15,984 nucleotides of DNA from Caldisericota bacterium (GTDB taxonomy: Bacteria; Caldisericota; Caldisericia; Cryosericales; Cryosericaceae): NCBI GenBank assembly GCA_026390215.1, contig JAPLGJ010000121.1, positions 1 to 15,984 of the forward strand, read 5' to 3'. This document shows, piece by piece, positions 7,742 through 13,200 of the stretch. Within the stretch, counting starts at the first letter, position 1; the number at the start of each line of letters is the position of its first letter. A program made the position numbers and the translations under genes. Below the pieces are notes generated by a model. That model had not been told where the DNA came from, ran no database searches, and worked only from the letters and a program-made list of their open reading frames with translations.

Positions 7742-8389
7742 ATGATCGATAATCTGAGTCAACATGACGGCCTTGCGCGGCGCGAACGACGCGTCGAGCG
7801 CCGGCAGGAGGAAATCCTTCAGGCGGCCGCTTCGGTGTTCGCTGCCAAGGGATATGCGCAGGCGACGACCAGGGAGATAGCGGCGGCGGCCGACATGGCC
7901 GAAGGCAGTCTCTACAACTACTTCGGCAGCAAGCGCGACATTCTGGTTGCCATCATCTCCCGTTCTCCAACCCCCGTGGACCGCCTGATGGTCGAAGCTG
8001 AATGTCTGACGGATCGTGAGGGGTTCATCCATCTCATTGAGCGTTCCATGCTTGAACCCAACCCTGAACAGCCTTGGATACGCACGATCATCAAGGAGGC
8101 GTGGACGGACGACGAGCTGTTCCGCCAGTATCAGGCGGGTCATATGCACGAGACGGTTAGCCGGGTCGCAGGCCTCATCGAACGTGGCATCGCGGCCGGA
8201 TGGCTCCGCCCGATGGATCCTGTGTACGCTGCACAGGCACTGATCGGCGCGCTCATGGCGTCCATGATGTCGTTGCTGTGCAGTACCGGGAGTTCCGAAG
8301 GTCGAGGGGTACGGGAGCGCGCGGCACGTGTGACGGCCGACCTCCTGCTGTACGGGCTGATGAAGCCGGAGGGAACGCCAGATGTCTAA
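7742..8389 (+). CDS. TetR/AcrR-family transcriptional regulator, probable autorepressor of the ABC exporter operon
   Basis: A 215-residue DNA-binding regulator of the usual TetR length. The N-terminal helix-turn-helix spans about 20-67: ILQAAASVFAAKGYAQATT, then REIAAAADMAEGSLYNYFGS and K-R-D-I-L, a textbook TetR_N match. The C-terminal part is helical and variable, the ligand-binding and dimerisation half; its effector is not identifiable. The start was set at ATG 7742 because AAGGGAG lies 8 bases upstream. The in-frame ATG at 7712 lies inside the TATAAT box and operator, so it should be upstream of, or at, the transcript start. The stop overlaps the first ABC gene by 8 bases (ATGTCTAA), indicating translational coupling. 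The usual role of a TetR gene heading a drug-type exporter operon is to release DNA when it binds an export substrate; that role here is inferred. Confidence 0.92.
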   Translation: MIDNLSQHDGLARRERRVERRQEEILQAAASVFAAKGYAQATTREIAAAADMAEGSLYNYFGSKRDILVAIISRSPTPVDRLMVEAECLTDREGFIHLIERSMLEPNPEQPWIRTIIKEAWTDDELFRQYQAGHMHETVSRVAGLIERGIAAGWLRPMDPVYAAQALIGALMASMMSLLCSTGSSEGRGVRERAARVTADLLLYGLMKPEGTPDV

Positions 8390-10124
8390 CCTCGTGAAGA
8401 TCCTCAGGTATCTGAAGCCGTATCGACGCAAGGCCACTATCGCACTAGTCGCTCTGACCGTTTCCATCCTCACTGACTTGGCGGTTCCGCGTCTCATCCA
8501 GGCCATCGTCGACAACGGCATTGCAAGAGGGGACATGCGCTCGGTCCTGACGACCATGGGCATCATGCTGGCCGTCTCAGTGCTGGGCGCCGTCGTCTCC
8601 ATCGTCAACACGCGCTACTCGGTCGACGTGGCCCTCGGATTTGGGACCGATGTCCGTGCGGCGACCTTCCGCAACATCCAGAGCTTCAGTTTCAGCAACC
8701 TCGACGACCACCGCACGGGCGCACTGATGACCAATCTGACCAGCGACGTCAACCGTGTGCAGGGGACCGTCCAGATGGGGCTGCGAATCATGACCCGCGC
8801 TCCGCTGATGATGCTGGGCAGCATCGTGCTCATGCTGGCCACCAGCCCGCGCCTCGCGGTCTGGGTCGTGGCCCTTCTAGTCGTGACCGGCGCGATGATC
8901 GTTGTGCTGTCCACCAAGGCTCAGCCCATCTTCCTGCGGGTGCAGGCGAAGCTGGACCGCTTGAACACCGTCCTGCAGGAAAACCTGGCGGGCATGCGGC
9001 TCGTGAAGGCATTCGTGCGTTCCAGTGAGGAGAACCGTCGGTTCGGCGTGGTCAACGACGACCTCATGGAACAGAACAAGCGCGTTCAGAGATTGTTCGC
9101 CGTGGTCATGCCGACCATGACGGTCATCATCAACCTGGGCATGGTACTTGTCATCCTCATCGGCGGGCGACAGGCCATCGGCGGCACGATGACGACGGGC
9201 CAGCTCATGGCATTCATCAACTACCTGATGTTTACGATGTTTCCACTGCTCATGATGGGCATGCTGCTCGTGATGCTGTCGCAGGCCGAGGCGTCTGCAG
9301 GACGCATCAATGGCGTGCTAGACACCAGGAGTACGATCGTCGACCGACCGGGTGCCGTCGACCTGTCCGAGGTCAGAGGCAGGGTGGCTTTTGACCACGT
9401 GACGTTCAGCTACGACAGTGCATGTGGCGAACCCGTGCTGCAGGACGTGAGCTTCACCGCTGAGCCCGGGCAGACTGTCGCCCTTCTGGGCGAGACCGGT
9501 TCGGGCAAGACGACGCTGGTGCACCTCGTCCCACGGTTCTATGACGTATGCGGAGGTAGCGTGACGGTTGACGGCATCGACGTACGAGACGTCACTCTCG
9601 CGTCACTGCGCCGACAGATGGGCATTGCACTGCAGGAAGCTGTCCTCTTCACGGGCACCCTGCGGGACAACATACGCTACGGCCGTCCCGACGCCACACA
9701 GGAAGAAGTGGAGGTGGCGGCGCGAGCCGCACAGGCCGAGGAGTTCATCCTCAGCACCCCGAAGGCGTACGACACGATGGTCGAGGAGCGCGGCGCCAAC
9801 CTCTCGGGGGGGCAGAAGCAGCGCATCGCCATCGCCCGCGCACTGCTCCTCAAGCCGAGTATTCTAATCCTGGACGACAGCACGAGTGCGGTCGACGTCG
9901 ACACCGAGGCCCGCATCCAGGAAGCGCTGTTGCGCCTGCACAGCCAATGCACCGTTTTCATCGTTGCCCAGCGCATCAGTACCGTGCTGGCGGCCGACAA
10001 GATCCTGGTCCTCGACAAGGGGCGCATCGCGGCCGAGGGAACGCATCAGGAGCTGATGCAGACGAGTTCCATCTATCGCGAGATCTACGAATCACAACTC
10101 GGAGGAGGAACCACAAATGGCTGA
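8382..10124 (+). CDS. ABC exporter half-transporter with degenerate catalytic site (heterodimer subunit A)
   Basis: A 580-residue fused membrane/ATPase subunit of a type IV (MDR-like) exporter in the cytoplasmic membrane. The N-terminal six-helix ABC_membrane domain covers about 15-305 and the nucleotide-binding domain about 335-575. It has Walker A GETGSGKT (370-377), Q-loop Q418, signature LSGGQ (474-478) and Walker B ILILDD. The residue after the Walker B aspartate is D499 instead of the catalytic Glu, and the H-switch is Q530 (IVAQRIS) instead of His. This D/Q pair is the mark of the degenerate-site subunit in heterodimeric exporters such as TM287/TM288, BmrCD and LmrCD. Its intact LSGGQ should complete the active site of the partner encoded next. 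A strong GGAGGGA site lies 7 bases before the start, and the start overlaps the tetR stop by 8 bases. The substrate is unknown; drug, lipid or peptide export are all possible. Confidence 0.94.
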   Translation: MSNLVKILRYLKPYRRKATIALVALTVSILTDLAVPRLIQAIVDNGIARGDMRSVLTTMGIMLAVSVLGAVVSIVNTRYSVDVALGFGTDVRAATFRNIQSFSFSNLDDHRTGALMTNLTSDVNRVQGTVQMGLRIMTRAPLMMLGSIVLMLATSPRLAVWVVALLVVTGAMIVVLSTKAQPIFLRVQAKLDRLNTVLQENLAGMRLVKAFVRSSEENRRFGVVNDDLMEQNKRVQRLFAVVMPTMTVIINLGMVLVILIGGRQAIGGTMTTGQLMAFINYLMFTMFPLLMMGMLLVMLSQAEASAGRINGVLDTRSTIVDRPGAVDLSEVRGRVAFDHVTFSYDSACGEPVLQDVSFTAEPGQTVALLGETGSGKTTLVHLVPRFYDVCGGSVTVDGIDVRDVTLASLRRQMGIALQEAVLFTGTLRDNIRYGRPDATQEEVEVAARAAQAEEFILSTPKAYDTMVEERGANLSGGQKQRIAIARALLLKPSILILDDSTSAVDVDTEARIQEALLRLHSQCTVFIVAQRISTVLAADKILVLDKGRIAAEGTHQELMQTSSIYREIYESQLGGGTTNG

Positions 10125-11949
10125 TCAGAACACGCGTGGACAGGTTGCCCGCGGCGGCGGCCCGATGGGTGGAGCCATGGCGACGGCGAGGGCAAAGGAC
10201 GCACGCGGGACTGCGCGCCGACTGATCGCCTACCTCAAGCCTTACCTAGGGAAGCTCGTGCTGGTCACGTTCCTGCTGGTGATCGGGGCAGGGCTTTCTC
10301 TTGTGAGCCCGCTCCTCATCGGACAGGCGATCGATACCATTATCACAACGCGCAGTGCACAGGGGCTGGTGCGTATCGCCGGCCTGATGACCGCTGCCGG
10401 TATCGGCACGTGGCTGGCCGGATCGCTGCAGGCATGGATCATGGCAGGCGTTTCACAGAGCGCCGTGCGTGACATGCGACGGAGCTTGTTCGAGCACCTG
10501 CAGACGCTTTCCATGAGCTACTTCGACCGGCATTCGCAGGGAGACCTCATGAGCCGCCTTACGAACGACATGGACGCCATCAGCCAGTCACTCTCGCAGG
10601 ACCTGACCTCCCTTGTCAGCAACGTCTTGAGTGTGGTGGCCATCATTGGCATCATGCTGGCTCTCAACGGGTGGCTTGCGCTGGCTGCATTTGCCATGAT
10701 GCCTTTCATGTTCCTCCTGACGGGCGGGATCATGGGGCGGACACGCGCTCTCTTCCTTGAGCAGCAGCATACGGTGGGCACACTGAACGGCGTGATGGAC
10801 GAGACAGTCGGCGGCCAGCGCGTCGTCCAGGCGTTTGGCCAGGAGGCCACAACTCTGGGGGTGTTCGATCGGAGCAACCAGGCCGCGTTTGCCGCAGGTC
10901 GCAAGGCCCAGTTCATCGCCATGCTGGTCATGCCGCTGCTTATGGTGCTTGACCACGCGGACATCGCTGTCGTCGCGGGCGTTGGCGGCATGCTTGCCAT
11001 CAAAGGTGCCGTATCGATCGGTGTCGTCTCAGCCTTCATCACCTATACACAGCGGCTGTCGCAGCCTCTTCTGCAGGTTGCCAACCTGCTCAACACGATC
11101 CAGGCGGCTCTGGCGGGCGCTGAGCGCGTGTTCGAGGTCATTGACCATCGGCCGGAATTGCGCGACAAGCTGGACGCAGCCCCACTCAGCGAGATCCAGG
11201 GCGACGTCGTGTTCGACCACGTGGATTTCGGTTACCTGAAGGACGTCCCGGTCCTGCGCGACGTCAGCCTGCATGCTCTGCCAGGGCAGATGGTGGCACT
11301 CGTCGGTCCCACCGGGGCCGGCAAGACGACGATGGTCAGTATCCTCTCCCGGTTCTACGACATTCAGGGCGGGAGCATCACGATCGACGGCACCGACATC
11401 AGCGACGTCCAGGTGGACAGCCTGCGCCGCCAGCTGGGCATCGTGCTTCAGGACGGGTTCCTGTTCTCCGCGAGCGTGAAGGAGAACCTCCGCTACGGGC
11501 GCCTCGACGCGACGGATGAGGACATCGTAGCGGCAGCGACGCTTGCCAACGCCGACCAGTTCATCCGCCGCCTTCCGCAGGGATACGATACGGTCCTCGC
11601 CGAGAGGGGCAGTGACCTTAGTCAGGGACAGCGCCAACTGCTGACCATCGCGCGTGCGATCCTCGCCGACCCCCGCATCCTCGTCCTCGACGAGGCCACG
11701 TCATCCGTCGATACCCGTACCGAAATCCACATCCAGCAGGCCCTGCTGAACCTCATGCAGGGGCGTACCAGCTTCGTCATCGCGCACCGCCTGAGCACCA
11801 TCCGCACCGCCGACCAGGTCCTGGTCATCGACGGCGGACGCATCATCGAGCAGGGGACGCACGCGTCACTGCTGGCACAGCACGGGTTCTACTACAACCT
11901 GTACATGTCGCAATTCAAGGGGATCGCAACTCCAGCTGCTGTCTCCTGA
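10117..11949 (+). CDS. ABC exporter half-transporter with catalytic site (heterodimer subunit B)
   Basis: A 610-residue partner of the preceding subunit. It opens with a Gly-rich, disordered extension of about 30 residues (GGGPMGGA) before the first helix, common in this family. The six-helix membrane domain covers about 35-330 and the ATPase domain about 362-600. Walker A is GPTGAGKT (397-404), the Q-loop is Q445 and Walker B is ILVLDE with catalytic E526. The H-switch is H557 (IAHRLST). Its signature is LSQGQ (501-505), not LSGGQ, the matching half of the asymmetry: this altered signature faces the other subunit's degenerate Walker A/B site. GGAGGAGG lies just upstream and the ATG overlaps the previous stop by 8 bases (ATGGCTGA), so the two subunits should be made in equal amounts. 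No clear terminator follows; the next 248 bases hold the repeat cluster. Confidence 0.94.
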   Translation: MADQNTRGQVARGGGPMGGAMATARAKDARGTARRLIAYLKPYLGKLVLVTFLLVIGAGLSLVSPLLIGQAIDTIITTRSAQGLVRIAGLMTAAGIGTWLAGSLQAWIMAGVSQSAVRDMRRSLFEHLQTLSMSYFDRHSQGDLMSRLTNDMDAISQSLSQDLTSLVSNVLSVVAIIGIMLALNGWLALAAFAMMPFMFLLTGGIMGRTRALFLEQQHTVGTLNGVMDETVGGQRVVQAFGQEATTLGVFDRSNQAAFAAGRKAQFIAMLVMPLLMVLDHADIAVVAGVGGMLAIKGAVSIGVVSAFITYTQRLSQPLLQVANLLNTIQAALAGAERVFEVIDHRPELRDKLDAAPLSEIQGDVVFDHVDFGYLKDVPVLRDVSLHALPGQMVALVGPTGAGKTTMVSILSRFYDIQGGSITIDGTDISDVQVDSLRRQLGIVLQDGFLFSASVKENLRYGRLDATDEDIVAAATLANADQFIRRLPQGYDTVLAERGSDLSQGQRQLLTIARAILADPRILVLDEATSSVDTRTEIHIQQALLNLMQGRTSFVIAHRLSTIRTADQVLVIDGGRIIEQGTHASLLAQHGFYYNLYMSQFKGIATPAAVS

Positions 11950-11972
11950 GCCGCCACTCCTGGTTCGTCGTT

Positions 11973-12119
11973 CCCCCCCGAGCACTTCAGTTCAATGCCC
12001 CAAGCACTTTTCCCCCATGCCCCCGAGTATGTCAGTCCAATACGAGGGGCGCTCTTGAGGGGCACTTCTGAGGGGTGCTTTCCCCTGACGATTTCTGTTC
12101 AATCGGAGGGGTGTTCTTG
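11973..12119. repeat. Cluster of degenerate GC-rich repeats and hairpins between the ABC operon and the yciI-like gene
   Basis: Three related units share CCCC, 8-9 bases, then a CAGTTCAAT-like core: cores at 11988-11996 (CAGTTCAAT), 12033-12041 (CAGTCCAAT) and 12095-12103 (CTGTTCAAT). Units one and two match at 17 of 21 bases (11976-11996, 12021-12041). Units two and three match at about 19 of 25 bases from the core onward (12033-12057, 12095-12119). Overlaid on this is a 13-base tandem, GAGGGGCGCTCTT, GAGGGGCACTTCT and GAGGGGTGCTTTC (12044-12082), with a fourth copy GAGGGGTGTTCTT at 12106-12118. Two hairpins are possible: GCCCC (12019-12023) with GGGGC (12046-12050), continued by GTAT/ATAC, and AGGGG (12071-12075) with CCCCT (12082-12086). 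No T-run follows either. No coding signal is seen here. Confidence 0.75.
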
Positions 12120-12152
12120 GCGAAGGCAGGAACCCATGTCCCTGGCAATATG

Positions 12153-12179
12153 TGGACAGACCCGCTTTGCTGCTACACT
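12153..12179 (+). promoter_or_regulatory. Candidate promoter for the yciI-like/lysE-like unit
   Basis: TGGACA (12153-12158), a 15-base spacer and TACACT (12174-12179), preceded by TGC, giving an extended -10 (TGnTACACT). The spacer is shorter than ideal, but the extended -10 can compensate. The inferred transcript would start about 12 bases before the start codon at 12198, leaving room only for the ribosome binding site. Confidence 0.4.
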
Positions 12180-12197
12180 GTCACAAGAGGAGGAGCC

Positions 12198-12515
12198 ATG
12201 ACAAGGGAGAACGACGTGGCGACATGGATCTACATGGTACGACTGACCAGGCCCGAGGCGATAGCGTCGCCGACGGAAGAGGAGTCCGTCGCCATCGATC
12301 GACATTTCGTGCGCCTGCAGCGGGCATGTGCCGCAGGGACAGTGCGGCTGGCAGGGCCCGCGACAGATGGAGCATTTGGCGTTGTGATCTTCGAGGCAGC
12401 GGATGAAACTGCCGCACGCTCGTTCGTGGAGGAGGACCCGGCCGTGCTCGCGGGTGTCATGACCGCGGAGCTGCACCCGTTCCGCGTGTCGATGGAGCAC
12501 CTGCCATGCGCGTGA
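12198..12515 (+). CDS. YciI-like (YCII-related domain) protein
   Basis: A small cytoplasmic protein of 105 residues. The start at 12198 follows GAGGAGGAG by a short spacer; an upstream in-frame ATG at 12075 lies inside the repeat cluster and is not used here. The sequence follows the YCII-related (PF03795) ferredoxin-like fold pattern. It has a beta strand (TWIYMVRLTR), a helix with DRHFVRLQRACAAGTVRLAGP, a strand GAFGVVIFEA, and a helix with SFVEEDPAVLAGVMTAELHPF. The spacing of His, Gly-x-x-x-x-Ala-Gly-Pro, acidic-Asp-Pro and Glu-x-x-Pro-like positions is typical. The biochemical role of most YciI proteins is unknown. Its stop overlaps the exporter gene by 10 bases, so the two are translationally coupled and may act on related small molecules, an inference only. 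Confidence 0.85.
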   Translation: MTRENDVATWIYMVRLTRPEAIASPTEEESVAIDRHFVRLQRACAAGTVRLAGPATDGAFGVVIFEAADETAARSFVEEDPAVLAGVMTAELHPFRVSMEHLPCA

Positions 12516-13111
12516 TGGGAGTCGACCTACTGCCGGTGCTCGGTTATGCGCTGGTTGCCATCTTTACGCCTGGACCCAACAATATCACGTCATCGTCACT
12601 GGGGATGCGGCTGGGGTACCGGGGAACGCTGCGATTCGTCACGGGTGTTGCCACGGGGTTCTTCTGTATTCTGCTGACCTCTGGTTTGGTGACGGAACTG
12701 CTCGTATCCGCGTACGGGCGCGTGGCGATCGTGCTCAAGATCGCTGGTGTATTGTACCTGCTCTGGATCGCCTGGACCGTCATTCGGCCGGAGGACCATG
12801 CACACGCGTCCCCCACGGCGACCGGCACCCGGTTCCGCGACGGCCTGCTGCTTCAGTTCGTCAACCCCAAAGTCATCCTCTTCGGGCTGACGATGTATGC
12901 CACGCTGCTGGCTCCACTGACAAAGAACTGGCTGGCAGTCGTCTTGTCGGCGGCAGTGCTTGCGGTCCTGAGTTTCTGTTCTACTTCGTTGTGGGCACTG
13001 TTGGGCGCGGGCATCCAGCGTTTCATCGCCAATCCGAGAATCAAGTTCATCTACTCGCTCGTTCTGGTGGCCCTGCTTCTCTACGCGGCCTGGTCGATCG
13101 CCATGTCCTAG
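12506..13111 (+). CDS. LysE/RhtB-family amino-acid or metabolite exporter
   Basis: A 201-residue inner-membrane protein with about six hydrophobic segments, the standard size and topology for the LysE superfamily. The diagnostic TPGPNN lies at 21-26 at the end of TM1, followed by a glycine-rich GMRLGYRGTLRFVTGVATG. The second conserved region FVNPKVILFGLTMYA lies in the middle after a hydrophilic loop (about 94-110). Family members export amino acids or their derivatives such as lysine, homoserine or cysteine; the substrate cannot be decided here. The start is ATG 12506 because GGAG lies 8 bases upstream; ATG 12515 is possible. It overlaps the yciI-like gene by 10 bases, and a strong palindromic terminator lies 39 bases after the stop. 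Confidence 0.9.
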   Translation: MRVMGVDLLPVLGYALVAIFTPGPNNITSSSLGMRLGYRGTLRFVTGVATGFFCILLTSGLVTELLVSAYGRVAIVLKIAGVLYLLWIAWTVIRPEDHAHASPTATGTRFRDGLLLQFVNPKVILFGLTMYATLLAPLTKNWLAVVLSAAVLAVLSFCSTSLWALLGAGIQRFIANPRIKFIYSLVLVALLLYAAWSIAMS

Positions 13112-13150
13112 AAAGAACGCAGAGTGCCCTTCATGGGGACAGAACGACAG

Positions 13151-13176
13151 AACCCCGGGACCATGGTCCCGGGGTT
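13151..13176. terminator. Perfect 26-base palindrome, probable bidirectional terminator
   Basis: An 11-base GC-rich stem (AACCCCGGGAC / GTCCCGGGGTT) with loop CATG forms on either strand, exactly between two convergent genes: 39 bases after the LysE-like stop and 24 bases after the DUF4209 stop on the minus strand. T content after the stem is modest on both sides (TT then AACA on plus; TTCTGTCGTTCTG on minus), so termination strength is uncertain. Confidence 0.75.
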
Positions 13177-13200
13177 AACAGTCAGGTGATGTGGGGATGA

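Noticed and set aside
7501..7752. 83-codon plus-strand frame in the divergent intergenic region
   Set aside because: It passes through the operator, promoter and ribosome site of tetR, and has no motif.
7736..8611. 291-codon minus-strand frame opposite tetR and the start of the first ABC gene
   Set aside because: It crosses two real genes in antisense and reads as low-quality sequence with no family resemblance.
11995..12201. 68-codon plus-strand frame through the repeat cluster
   Set aside because: Its composition simply follows the repeats, it lacks a ribosome site, and it runs into the start of the yciI-like gene.
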